In this document: positions 36,895 to 46,860 of the stretch, piece by piece
How positions within the stretch are numbered: position 1 is the stretch's first letter
Layout: the number at the start of each line of letters is the position of its first letter
NCBI RefSeq assembly: GCF_028009165.1
Contig: NC_079241.1
Span: 7,254,001 to 7,318,000 of the forward strand
DNA: 64,000 bases
Origin: Akanthomyces muscarius
Taxonomy: Eukaryota; Ascomycota; Sordariomycetes; Hypocreales; Cordycipitaceae
Direction of reading: 5' to 3'
Notes under the pieces: generated by a model
Databases searched by the model: none
What the model saw: the letters and a program-made list of their open reading frames with translations, nothing else
What the model was told of the DNA's origin: nothing
Made by a program: the position numbers and the translations under genes

Positions 36895-38217
36895 ATGCCG
36901 GACACTTCAAAGATCCAGATCCGGCTCCGAGACGGCTCTATTTATGCCGCAAAGGAAGACAAAATAATCCGGGCACGAGGCGTTCGGTATGCCAAAGCAG
37001 CGCGATTCCGACCGCCCCAATCTCTACAGCCGTGGTCAGATGCCATCGATTGCACCAAACCGGCATCGATATGCCCACAGCTGCCATCTCGCCTCGAGGC
37101 CCTCAATGGCAACATTACCGCCGGGCACGCCATGGACGAAGATTGTCTGCACGTCAGCATCTGTGCGCCTGCAAGAGAGGATATGACCAAACTGCTACCC
37201 GTCATTGTGTTTATTCATGGAGGCGGCTATACCTCCGGTGGGGGTGATCTTGACGTCTACAGTGGCATCGATTTGGCGGCGGCCGGGGTCGTCCAGGTCA
37301 GCATCACATATCGACTTGGTATCCTGGGCTATCAGTCAATTGAAGATATCGCGCCAGCCAACCTGGGATTGCTTGATCAAATGGCAGCCCTCCGGTGGGT
37401 CCGCGAGAACATCAGCGCCTTTGGCGGCGATCCTAAGCAGGTGACACTCTCGGGCACCTCTGCGGGCGCCGACTCGATCTACTGTCTTTTTGCTGCCGAC
37501 GGAGGCCAGGATCTATTCCAGCGTGCGATTATACAAAGCGCCCCCCTAGGCGTCCGACACATGGACCGCGGCGCTATGGTGAAAGCACTCGAAGGGGTAG
37601 CGAAAGCCTCGTTCATCGGCAATCCAGCCGAAATGACACTGGACGAGCTGTATGAAGTGCAGAAGAAGCTAGCAGTCGAGTCGCGCAACTTCGAAGTTCT
37701 CGGGATGCCATTTGCGCCAACCCTTGGCCATGCGCCGCTGGCAATCAGCAAAGCTGAGTTTGACTCTCGCGTGCAGCGTGCCCTAAGACAGATTCCCATC
37801 TTTATTGGGTACTGCCGCAACGAGGGTGCTGCATTTGAGGGTATTTTTGCGGCCATGAACCCCGACGTGAAACCACCCACCACAACTAGCGTTGTGGATT
37901 TTATAAGCTCGTCCTGGTTCCAGGACGACTCGGACAAGCTGTGGGAGAAAGCGCGGGCTGTGGGTGGCGATCCCTGGTTCTACGAGTTGGTGGTTGTCCC
38001 CAATGGCAGCCCGTTCAAGGCCGCGCATACGTTGGAGATGCCGTTTATACTAGGTGGCTGGGACGCATGGAAGAATGCGCCGATGCTAAAGGGAAACAAT
38101 GCAGAATATGCAGTGAAGAATGTGGGTGTAGAGGTCAGGAGATTGTGGGTGGCGTTTGCGCGCGGTGAGAAGTTGGAGAAGACTATGTTTACTATTGACG
38201 AACGCTTCAAATTTTGA
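36895..38217 (+). CDS. Type B carboxylesterase
   Basis: A single-exon gene of 440 residues. It has the COesterase fold: an oxyanion hole FIHGGGYTSGGG near residue 105, the LRWVRENISAFGGDPKQVTL block, the nucleophile elbow GTSAGA with Ser189 (Thr stands in place of the common Glu), the acid Glu in CRNEGAAF and the base His in KAAHTLEMPF. There is no signal peptide, so it is probably intracellular, unlike many fungal lipases of this family. It is shorter than the usual 520-560 residues, with a compact C-terminal part. Likely reaction: hydrolysis of carboxylic esters, possibly for xenobiotic or secondary-metabolite turnover; the substrate is unknown. It is convergent with the TauD-like gene, 262 bases apart. 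Confidence 0.9.
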   Translation: MPDTSKIQIRLRDGSIYAAKEDKIIRARGVRYAKAARFRPPQSLQPWSDAIDCTKPASICPQLPSRLEALNGNITAGHAMDEDCLHVSICAPAREDMTKLLPVIVFIHGGGYTSGGGDLDVYSGIDLAAAGVVQVSITYRLGILGYQSIEDIAPANLGLLDQMAALRWVRENISAFGGDPKQVTLSGTSAGADSIYCLFAADGGQDLFQRAIIQSAPLGVRHMDRGAMVKALEGVAKASFIGNPAEMTLDELYEVQKKLAVESRNFEVLGMPFAPTLGHAPLAISKAEFDSRVQRALRQIPIFIGYCRNEGAAFEGIFAAMNPDVKPPTTTSVVDFISSSWFQDDSDKLWEKARAVGGDPWFYELVVVPNGSPFKAAHTLEMPFILGGWDAWKNAPMLKGNNAEYAVKNVGVEVRRLWVAFARGEKLEKTMFTIDERFKF

Positions 38218-38479
38218 GAGCCACTGAAGTGTGGAATGACTGTTGGTCAAGGCTCATTATACCATCAATGGTACATACATGACAGGCTGCGGGGCGAACC
38301 AGAACGGCCGTCTGGAGTGCGTCTACGTGAGCTAGATACAGATTGAAGATAATGCAAAGTTTGACCCACAATGTGAAGGTGTTTGCCATATTGGGTACAA
38401 ATTGCAGAACAGTTATTCCATGCTAGTGTTGCTTTCATGACACAGTTGAGTGTACCCGTATTGCAATGCCGAGCAGAAG

Positions 38480-39673
38480 CTAATTTGTCGCCGCCTGCAC
38501 TACTTTTGCCCAGCTCCCAAATCCATATGCACCAGGCAAGCTCTCGCCGTCAAAAAGGCTAGCCAAAACCACTCGATCAGATTGTTCTCCTGTCCAAGGC
38601 TCTCGTCCGTGCTGGGCGATGATATTATCGAACACTAGGACATCACCCCGCTGCCATTTGTGAAGGACTCGGATCTCCTCGGTGATCTTTACCAGATGGG
38701 CTAAAAATTTCTCGGGAATAGGGGTTCCATCGCCAAAGAGTTGCTCAGCGACATTCTTTCTACCCGATCCACTTTCGTCCCGCGAGTTGACAAGATTCTT
38801 GTAATACGCAGCCAGTCCAGTAAAGAGTGTGGGGAGGTTGGTTCCTGGCTGCGTTCGAATCACGGGCAAGCGATGTGTGAGCCTCAGTCCTTTGCCGTCG
38901 TCAAAGTCAATCCACTCCCACGTTGTGTGCTCGCCGCGTCCGTATCGCAGGATCTGTGCCTCAATCTTCTTGCGCGCCGTCGCCTCATCATCACCGTCTC
39001 GGACCTCCTTGCCAAATGCCTGCCTCATCGTAGACCCCCCCGCATTTTGCTTGGTTGTTTTGTATGTGACTTTGCTGAGAATGCCCTTGGCAGTGAGCTG
39101 CCCGACGAACTCAGGAATTTCGGCCCGGGCGCGATGGAAAAGCTCCAAGCTAGACGAAATAGGAGTCTCACCACCTCTCTCGGGGGCTTTGTGGGAGTAG
39201 AAGAAGATGTATTCCGGGGCGTGCGGTACTTGAGGAGATTCGTTGTGGTTGTAGATTTGCACTTCTTTCGGAGCCTCGTTGGCGGGGGCGACGTTGGGCG
39301 CGAGAAGTGGCCGATCGACAACAATACCGATGATTTCATGCGGTGCGTAGCCAAACGCATGCGCAAATCTGCTGAATTCGGTGGCGTCGCGAATTGGAAG
39401 GTCCCGGAATAAGAGAGCGCCGTGCTTTGCCAACAGTTTGGTCAGGGTATTATCTCGTTGGAGTGTTTGCACGGTGGAAATGACACTGTCCAGCGAAGTG
39501 ATGTCATGAGAAGGCCGAAGAGCAAGCGGGATCGCGGTCCCAGATGGATGAGGGTAGTCCAACACACGCTGGTTTGTGGGAGGCAAGTCGAAGGACTCGA
39601 ATGCGACGACTGAATCGCTATTATCTGCGATTTTTGCCAAAGAGATGCGTTCTTGAAAAGTAGTTGTAGCCAT
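38480..39673 (-). CDS. TauD/TfdA-like Fe(II)/2-oxoglutarate dioxygenase
   Basis: A single exon of 397 residues from ATG 39673; an in-frame ATG at 39754 would add 27 residues, but these are hydrophobic, unlike the family, and sit next to a TATATAT at about 39757-39763, so the shorter start is preferred. The iron site is visible: YNHNES (H-x-E) about one third along, the GGETPI turn, and the distal His in DNIIAQHGREPW followed by the Arg of RVVLASL that binds 2-oxoglutarate. The family oxidises small substrates such as taurine, sulfonates, aryloxy acids or amino-acid derivatives in the cytosol. It is divergent from the UNC93-like transporter gene across 595 bases, which suggests shared control and perhaps a shared substrate. 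Confidence 0.88.
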   Translation of the reverse strand: MATTTFQERISLAKIADNSDSVVAFESFDLPPTNQRVLDYPHPSGTAIPLALRPSHDITSLDSVISTVQTLQRDNTLTKLLAKHGALLFRDLPIRDATEFSRFAHAFGYAPHEIIGIVVDRPLLAPNVAPANEAPKEVQIYNHNESPQVPHAPEYIFFYSHKAPERGGETPISSSLELFHRARAEIPEFVGQLTAKGILSKVTYKTTKQNAGGSTMRQAFGKEVRDGDDEATARKKIEAQILRYGRGEHTTWEWIDFDDGKGLRLTHRLPVIRTQPGTNLPTLFTGLAAYYKNLVNSRDESGSGRKNVAEQLFGDGTPIPEKFLAHLVKITEEIRVLHKWQRGDVLVFDNIIAQHGREPWTGEQSDRVVLASLFDGESLPGAYGFGSWAKVVQAATN

Positions 39674-40268
39674 TTCACTGAGCCAAAAATGGACTATCCT
39701 CAATCCAGTGAATCCAAATATTGTCACTGAAATTGTGAAAGAAGGATACACCAACTTCTATATATCTCGGTGATTTGCGCCGTGCATTAGCTCATCTACC
39801 CCCTCAGTGGCGAATGCCTACGCCTACGCCGTGTCATACTTGTGGTAGACGTGAAAAAAAAACGTAAAGAGTAAAGCGAAAAAAGCCATGATCATCCTCG
39901 CTTACCAGGAGACATGATTTGCCGAAATATCGAGTGGCTTGTTATTTCTTATCGACTTCTTGGGCGGTGAAATGCCATCAATAACGTGATTTTCTACAGC
40001 GGAATATGCGATATTTCCCAATTATGGGTGTAGATCACGAAGAACGCCTCAGAATCCCGACCTATTGAGCGGAATCATGTCTGGCATGAGTGGGTCGTCC
40101 AATATTTCCTCATCAGCTGCATGAATCACAACAACATGGCTATGTTGAAGTGCTTGCCTCCAATACGTTCTTAACCATGAGCATGGACTCAATTCTGAGA
40201 ACAAGATGCGCGAAAGAAAAGGAGGTTGCACTTGAATCATCGAAAAGGGTATTTTACTTTCCGCAATC
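39674..40268. promoter_or_regulatory. Shared divergent promoter region, TauD-like / UNC93-like
   Basis: 595 bases between two divergently transcribed genes. A TATATATCT at about 39757-39765 lies about 85 bases upstream of the TauD-like start on the minus strand. No clear TATA box was seen for the transporter. Two AT-rich stretches (about 39850-39885 and 39935-40025) could carry regulatory sites. Confidence 0.4.
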
Positions 40269-41734
40269 ATGGCTGTTGATGCTGGGCCGACCGAGGCTGT
40301 AACGTTAACCCGCAAGACGGATACTTCAAGCAGTGGCCGTGAGGCGCATCACTGTGACAAGATCGAGCGAGGATTTTTTCGCAGTACGCTCTTCCAGATC
40401 CTCATTGTAGGACTATGCGCTTTCTGCGCGCCGGGAATATGGAGCGCCATGGACGGATTGGGGGTTGGCGGCAGCCAGTCTCCTAATCTGGTCAACTCAG
40501 CAAATGCGCTTCTGTATGCCTTTATGACTGTGACCTGTTTTGCAGGTCCATGGGCCACGAACGCCATTGGATTCCGGTATACTCTGAGCCTTGGATCAAT
40601 TGGATACCCACTCTACGCCGCCGGTCTCTATCTGAACAGTCGTACTGGCGCCACCTGGCTAGTGTACCTGGGTTCTGTGACGTGTGGCATTAGCGCTGGC
40701 TTGTTTTGGAGTGTCGAGGGCTATCGCAACTGGATACCCTGAACAGCATAAAAGAGGCAGATACATCGCAACTTGGTAAAGGAATCCCCATCTCCCTTGA
40801 AAGCCCATCGCATGGCTGATATCTTCTTCAGGTTCACCTTTCGAAATTTTGGCAATATTATCAGAGGCGCCATTTCTCTCGGTATCAATCACAGCGTAAA
40901 TAAACGCGGCAAGGTTGGGTATGAAACGTACCAAGGATTTATCGCGATCCAATTCATGGGCCTATTATTCGGACTTCTGCTTTCGAATCCAACAAAGTAC
41001 AGCGCGACGATGGCACTTGGATAGAAACCTCCAATAGCCGCATCCACTGGAAAATCGAGCTGCGTGCGATGTGGAAGAATCTTTCGAGCAAATCCATACT
41101 GCTTCTTATACCACTGTTTTGGTACTTTGGATGGATCCAGGCTTACCCTGGAACCTATTTGGCAACCTACTTTACAGTCCGGTCGCGCGCACTAGGGAGC
41201 TTCCTATCGGCAGTCGTTGGCTCATTGGCTACCTGGCTAGGAGGTTCTCTGGTCGATATCCCATGGACGAAGAACAGAAAAGTCCGAGCCCTGACTGCAT
41301 GGTTTCTGATTGCGCTACTCAACAGCGCAACTTGGATATGGGCTGTGATTATACAAAATTATTATCGACACACCCACCCAGTTCTGGACTGGGCCCACCA
41401 GAAAGCGTTCGGCCATGGCTTCGGGCTGTACCTTTTTGAGCGAATCAGTTTAGGGCTGGTGGAAAATTACATCTATTGGTGCATCGGCAATCTGTCGGAC
41501 TCGCCCGGTGAGCAAATTCGGTACAGCTCGCTCCTACGCGGCGTCGAGACAGCAGGTGTCGCGGTCGGCTTCGGAGTCCAGGCTGTTCCGACGACGTTGA
41601 TTGCCACAGCGAGCATCAATTTCGCACTGTGGTTTGTCGCGCTTCTTTTCAGTCTCTGGGCAACGTTGCAGGTAGTCCAGAAATGGGAGAAGGATGGGCA
41701 AAGACAAGGCGTCAGGCAAGAGGCAGCAGCGTAG
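40269..41734 (+). pseudogene. UNC93-like major facilitator transporter with two frameshifts
   Basis: The coding match runs the whole length, but in three frames. From ATG 40269 the protein reads through several membrane spans to GLFWSVEG at about 40720. There the conserved continuation AIATGYPEQHKRGRYIATW appears in another frame, as if two bases were missing from a GGCGCT. A normal intron follows (40776-40831, GTAAAG...CTTCAG) leading into FTFRNFGNIIRGAISLGIN. At about 41001-41004 (NPTK|VQRDDGTW) one more base is missing. The third frame then stays open through the remaining spans to 41734. The two shifts have no room for introns, and the net loss is three bases. UNC93-like MFS proteins are multi-span fungal membrane proteins with mostly unknown substrates. 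It is either a young pseudogene or carries two sequence errors. Confidence 0.8.
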
Positions 41735-41786
41735 ACAGAGCTCAGTGTGGAAGCACGACTATTAATTTTTTTGAAGGGGATTTGAG

Positions 41787-42056
41787 TTAATTCTTCTTAG
41801 CCTTGTCGTTGTCATCTTCGTCTGATGCGAATGCTCTTAGAATAGCCTTGCCCTCGTCTACATCCTCTTGTTCCCACGGCTTCAGCCCAAAGCACTGCAT
41901 GAACGTGGTCCATCCACCGTAGGATTTGCAGATCGCACGCTCTGCGGGCGTCAGTGGCGGCTCTAGCACTACGGGTCAGCTTTCGGGGAAGGGGCACGCA
42001 TTTAAAGATCAACAGTAAAATGAGCCACATTCACGAAGACTGTCAAATCGTGGCAT
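41787..42056 (-). CDS. Small conserved-looking protein of 67 residues, function unknown
   Basis: Two exons, 42056-42035 and 41968-41787, encode 67 residues beginning MPRFDSLLLEPPLTPAER. The 66-nt intron has donor GTGAAT, CTGAC near the acceptor and CCGTAG. The second exon alone lacks an ATG, which is why a short first exon is needed; this join is the simplest that gives an ATG in phase. The body is compact (AICKSYGGWTTFMQCFGLKPW, then an acidic helix EDVDEGKAILRAF) and ends in a charged tail (DEDDNDKAKKN). Similar small soluble proteins with a SYGGW-FM-GLKPW pattern occur in many ascomycetes as hypothetical proteins. There is no signal peptide. It is convergent with the UNC93-like pseudogene, 52 bases apart. 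Confidence 0.6.
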
Positions 42057-43418
42057 TTTACACGTAGTTTGCGGGCTGGAGTGGTGTTGCGACTCGAAAG
42101 ACGGTAAACACCCCAATAGTTAACAGAACAGGGTGGGGTTTCGTGTTCGGCGCTCGGACCTAGAACAACAATATTCCGACGCCTTCTGTTATTTTGCAAC
42201 CCTCCAGCTTTTACGGATAGTAGATACCAAATGGCTACTCCGTAGAAAGGTGGCTAATAAGTCATAATTCTGGCGCTGTGGCTGGGTCGGCGTTAAATAC
42301 AAAAGCTACAGCCCAAGGCGCGCCCAATGCCTTCGGATCGGCCCAGTCCGGCCGAGAACCAGGCCTAGCAGGGAAGTAATTCTGGCTCAAAATACTAAAA
42401 TTTACAAGCTTTACCACGCGTGGTTATAGAGGTTTTGGTCCATCGGACTCTGTAACTCAGACAGTCTCTCCTACGCACTGCGCTTGAGTCGGCACTTTCC
42501 AGAGTGATGGAGGCCCGCACCAGTGAATAGGCTAGGCGACGATCGAGCCTACTGCACCGCAAGAAGGACCGCGAAGCTGCGTGCCTTCAGCCCAGGATGT
42601 ACGTGTACGCGCCTCCGTCGGCGATATTTCACCAGGACAAAAAATGGTAGTTGTCAAGTCGCTAGTTGTGAGTGGGAGGATCCCAGCTGGGCGTGCTGGG
42701 ATCGCTCGTACCTACAAAGGGGTTGATGTAACGCTACGGTGCTGGCCACCAGGGGTCAGCAATAAATGGCCTCGAGGGTCCTGCGATCAAGTAGTAAAAC
42801 CTAAAATGTTGTGATTCTGTCGCGAGCCCCTACCATTGTTGAGCTGGTTTTGACAGAACAGGCAAAATCAATTTCAGTCCGTGCGCATAGAACATAGGAG
42901 TGGACTCGAGTCATACTGGTAAATTTGAGTCCGTACCTGAACATTGGCTAACCAAGGCGTTGAGTTTGTGTAATGCGAAGAAATGAGACTTGGCCTGTTC
43001 CGAGACCAGGTCTCGCATAAAAGCCTATCGGATCTGCATGGTGAATGCGCTTTGGCATGATTGTTCCGCCTCTAGGGACTTCAACACGACGGCGCATATG
43101 TCGGCCTGACTGATGGCATAATAATGGGGTACATTTAGATTGTGAATGGGTTTGCAAGGGTTTGTTGAGGTTTTCGTGGCGCGGCACGACCGATCTTATC
43201 TATATACTGTTTCACCTTGTCCCAAGTACACCCAGGCATAATATAAAGCTGATGATGGAAGGGTAGTCTATTAAAGCAGCCCTTACTCGCCAACTAACAC
43301 ATTTTGCAGAACAATAAGCACGGTCTTCAGATAATTTACCAGTGCCTGCCTCGCTCTCAATCTCCGTTCGGCATCCTGTTCGCCCCTTTCCAGTGACTGT
43401 TTGCCGCCGGAGCATAGC
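42057..43418. other. Intergenic region upstream of the GH16 gene
   Basis: About 1.36 kb without a supported gene. It should hold the promoters of the small protein gene (minus) and the GH16 gene (plus). TATAAA at 43242-43247 lies about 175 bases before the GH16 start and is a possible core promoter. Short frames on both strands look random. Confidence 0.4.
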
Positions 43419-44676
43419 ATGAAAATGGGTCGGATCTTTCTGTGCTTTGGTCTTTCGGCATTCGGCTTCGCCGCTGCCTCCAACCAGTACACGCTTGTTG
43501 AGTCTTACGACAACACCAATTTTTTTGACAAGTTCAATTTTATTGAAGTAAGTGATTGTGCTGCATCGCCCGAATATACGGAAAAGTTCTTCAACTAAAA
43601 TGGTACCCAGAGCAACTACTCGACCGGCAACTATAATGATGTCGACCCAACACAGGGCTACATCAATTATCGTAATCGGGCAGATGCTGCGAAACTGGGA
43701 CTCATCGCGACGCAAGGGACGGAAATGTTTCTTGGCGTCAACCACAGAGACATAATGGATCCAAAAGGCAAGGGTCGCGACAGTGTTCGACTCGAAAGCA
43801 AGCAACTCTACAACTATGGGCTCTTTATCTCCGAGTTCACACATATGCCAAAAGTCGGCTGTGGAGTCTGGCCTGCTTTGTAAGTCCGAAGCGGCCGACG
43901 GCAAAGTTTTTGCTGATGCCAAAAGCTAACGACATATTTTTTTCCAGTTGGACATTTGGTGACCCGTGGCCCATCAAGGGTGAAATGGATATCTACGAGA
44001 ACTGGAATCTGGCAGAATACAACTGGATGACTCTTCACACCGGCAATTCATCGACAGTCGGAAACTGTACCATCAGTCAAAAAAATATGGCCAATCCTGT
44101 TATTGCGACAAATTGCGACGTTACTTTCCAGGACGCGAACCAGGGCGAGAACCAGGCATGCAGCACACAGGAGTCACGAGGACAATGGGGCTCTAAGTCT
44201 GGAGGTGTTTGTAAGTCAAACCTGCTCAATCTGTTTGACGATCACTAGAAGCTAACTTGCCGAAAGATGCGATGGAGTGGACCAGCGCGCATGTAAAGCT
44301 CTGGAGCTGGGGTCGAAACAGCACCCCCACTGATGTCAAGCGTCGGCAGCCAAATCCTGACTTGTGGGGGAAGTCTCATTTTTTTGCTGGCGGTCCCTCT
44401 TGCAACATCGACAATCACTTTCTTGACCAGAAAATTGTGCTTAACATTGACTTTTGCGGTGTGGCCGCGGGGAATCCCACGCTTTGGGGCCAGCAGTGCC
44501 GAAACGCAACGGGGTACGAGAACTGCGCCGACTACGTTGCGAAGAACCCTGACGATTTCGCCGAAGCATTTTGGAAAGTCAAAGGCATTGATATTTATCA
44601 GTTCGCATTGAACGGCACGCGGAATGCAGCTAGACACACTAAGAAGCTGCTGCACGGAGCACGACACCATCACTGA
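43419..44676 (+). CDS. Secreted GH16 endo-1,3(4)-beta-glucanase-like protein
   Basis: Four exons, 43419-43547, 43611-43879, 43948-44210 and 44267-44676, encode 356 residues with all phases closing. Introns have GTAAGT donors and CTAAC/CTAAA branch points. The first 20 residues (MKMGRIFLCFGLSAFGFAAA) look like a signal peptide; a second ATG two codons in is an alternative. The mature part follows the fungal GH16 plan: YDNTNFFDKFNF, VDPTQGYINY, SVRLESK, CGVWPAFWTFG and the catalytic GEMDIYEN with Glu145, Asp147 and Glu150 (E-x-D-x-x-E). Conserved Cys and Trp follow (GGPSCNID, FCGVAAGN). It should cleave mixed or beta-1,3 glucans of cell walls in the extracellular space. The C-terminus ends in a basic HTKKLLHGARHHH tail, unusual but intact. 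Confidence 0.9.
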
Positions 44677-45718
44677 GTTGGGCCTGCCCTCCTTCGGAAG
44701 AAGTTCTCCCGTGGCACGCATGCGTGCGCAAGCAACGGGTCGAGTCCATTCTAATAAATTCGGTTGCCAAGGAGTGTTAGTGGGGTGAGTGTGAATCACA
44801 GAGATGCTAGAAAGGATAGTCCTTGTCGGTGCGGACGTTTTGAGAATGTTGCTCCTTTTCGGTGCTCATATTTCGATATGAGTTTTGTTGGGAGGATTAA
44901 GGAGCATTGTGGATAACAGTCTCAAAAGTCCAATGGGGTTTTTCTTGTAAATGGAAAAAGCCTCAGCAATTGATGAAAGCAGACTGCATAATTCATGCCT
45001 GTCGCCGGTAGCACGATCAAGATTACGCTTAGGAATCCAGGTTTCAATTAAACAGGCCTAAAATTAAACGCGAGTCAAGTGCCAGTCGAATGCTCTCACG
45101 AGTCAATTGCCAAGCAGAGGCTTGGTAGGTTGTCGTCAGCCTTAGCTAAGCTTAAAGCTGTGTCTGTTGTCGGAATTGGTAAGCCGTTGATTCCGCAATC
45201 GCCTTTACGTGGGGAAAAATTGAGGCTCATGCTCGTTACGTGAATTTCATCGGATGATGTCGCCAGCTGGCTGCGGATCAGTGTCGCCACTGTCGCCAAG
45301 ATAGTGCTAACCGGCGCTGCCGACAGCACACTAGACGGCAGCAATCAACCAAAAACGGTAGTTGTACAGCACCCACTTGCGGAGTCTAACGGGCACATGT
45401 AGACGACGAAAGAGCGGGGGGATAGCACAGCCCAGCTTGCCAGCCAACCCGCCTAGAGATCAGAGGGAGCTAAAATCAAGCTTTTCGATACTATGCGCTA
45501 CTGCGAGGAACAAGTGCCGATCGACGGCTCTGCATAAATAGGGAAGCTCTACCTATCGCTTCAAGCAATGATCGCTGTGACATCCTCAATTGAGTCGCTT
45601 TACACCAGTCATCACAGTTTTAGACTACTCGACGCAAACTCCTCCGACGACCTACTTCATTTATCCAGAAACGAAAATTTACACTGTTTTCTCGGCGAAT
45701 CTGAGCATCAGCTACAGT
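44677..45718. other. Intergenic region upstream of the solute-binding-like gene
   Basis: About 1.04 kb with no supported gene. CATAAATA at 45533-45540 lies about 180 bases before the start at 45719 and may be its TATA element. Several short ATG frames precede that start, including one in frame from 45590 that is opened by a non-ATG codon. Confidence 0.4.
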
Positions 45719-46860
45719 ATGCTCTCCTCGGGCTTGGTTGTCGCGTCGCTTGCGAGCCTCGCACTGGGATTTGACCAAGTACTCGAGTTCCCTACCATGG
45801 TCACATCTGAAAACCGGACACTAGACCAGATCCACAAGGCAGCGCTCGCTGAAGGCGGTGTTGTCACAGTCTGGCACGGCGGCGACGAGAAGAACCAGCA
45901 AGACGCTCTGAAGCAGGCGTTCGAGGCCCGTTTTGAAGGCATGACGCTGAACATCACCGTCGATCTTTCCAAATACCACGATGTTCGCCTGGACCAGCAG
46001 CTTGCAGCTGGAAGCGATGCTGTCTACGTAGACAGCATCATTCTGCAGACGCTGCACGACTACCCTCGCTGGGCTCAAGAGGGGGCCTTGCTCAGCTACG
46101 CGCCTGCTGGCTTCAGCGCCGTTGACCATGCTTTCAAAGACGCCAGCGCGACATGGTATGGAGTTTATGTTTTTTTCTGGTCGAATGGCTGGAACTCCAA
46201 CAAGCTCCGAGGTATTAAGCCTCCGTCAGAGTACACCGACTGGCTTCGCCCTGAGTTCAAGGATAAACTGGTCTTGACGTACCCCCATGACGACGATGCT
46301 GTCTTATATGCATTTCACTTGATGTTAGTCACACCTTCGTTGATTTGATTACGTATCTCTAACATGATTCTAGTATGAAACAATATGGTGAATCGTGGTT
46401 CGACTCGCTTCTGGAGCAGAACCCACGATGGGTGCGGGGAACCGCTACGCCAGCCACCATCGCTGCAGGAAGCAATTTCACGCAAGCAGCCTTTTTCGCA
46501 ACAGGTGGCGGATTCGGCTCGTCCGCGCCTCTCAATTTCTCGCAGCCCACGCAGGGAAAGTACGTCTCTTGGGCTCAGTACGCCGGCATTCTCAAGGACG
46601 CTCCTCATGTTGAGGGAGCGAAGTTGCTCCATAACTTTATCCTAAGCCAAGAGTTTCAAAGCACTTCCGGGACCTGGTCTGTCCGCCGTGACATTCCTAC
46701 TCCAGCGGGTTTCCCTAACCTCTGGAACGAGACAGCCACGAACCCAACTGAGTTCGCGAAGTTCATGGCAGATCGCGCCACGGTGGAGAGGCTTCGCTTT
46801 TGGTTTGAGGCAAGGCTAGGGCCGGCAAAGGGACCAGACCCTATTGACGATGACATCTAG
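45719..46860 (+). CDS. Secreted protein with bacterial-type periplasmic solute-binding fold
   Basis: Two exons, 45719-46323 and 46374-46860, encode 363 residues. The 50-nt intron has donor GTTAGT, branch CTAAC and acceptor TCTAG; the join gives HLIMKQYGESWFD. The ATG at 45719 opens a signal peptide (MLSSGLVVASLASLALG). The body resembles the ABC-type Fe3+/spermidine/putrescine binding-protein fold (type II): EGGVVTVWHGGDEKNQQDALKQAFEARF, DAVYVDSIILQTL, GIKPPSEYTDWLRPEFKDKLVLTYPHDDD and a second lobe with VSWAQYAGILKDAPH and GAKLLHNFILSQEFQ. Proteins of this kind occur in fungi without the bacterial ABC partners, so import through a transporter of that type is unlikely; extracellular binding of a small ligand is the reasonable guess. 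Bacterial ancestry is inferred. Confidence 0.85.

Noticed and set aside
43548..43610. Premature stop in the GH16 gene
   Set aside because: The stop lies in a normal 63-nt intron with GTAAGT donor, CTAAA branch and CCCAG acceptor; all four exons then read through.
44245..44799. 184-codon minus-strand frame
   Set aside because: It is antisense to the last exon of the GH16 gene, which has clear family motifs.
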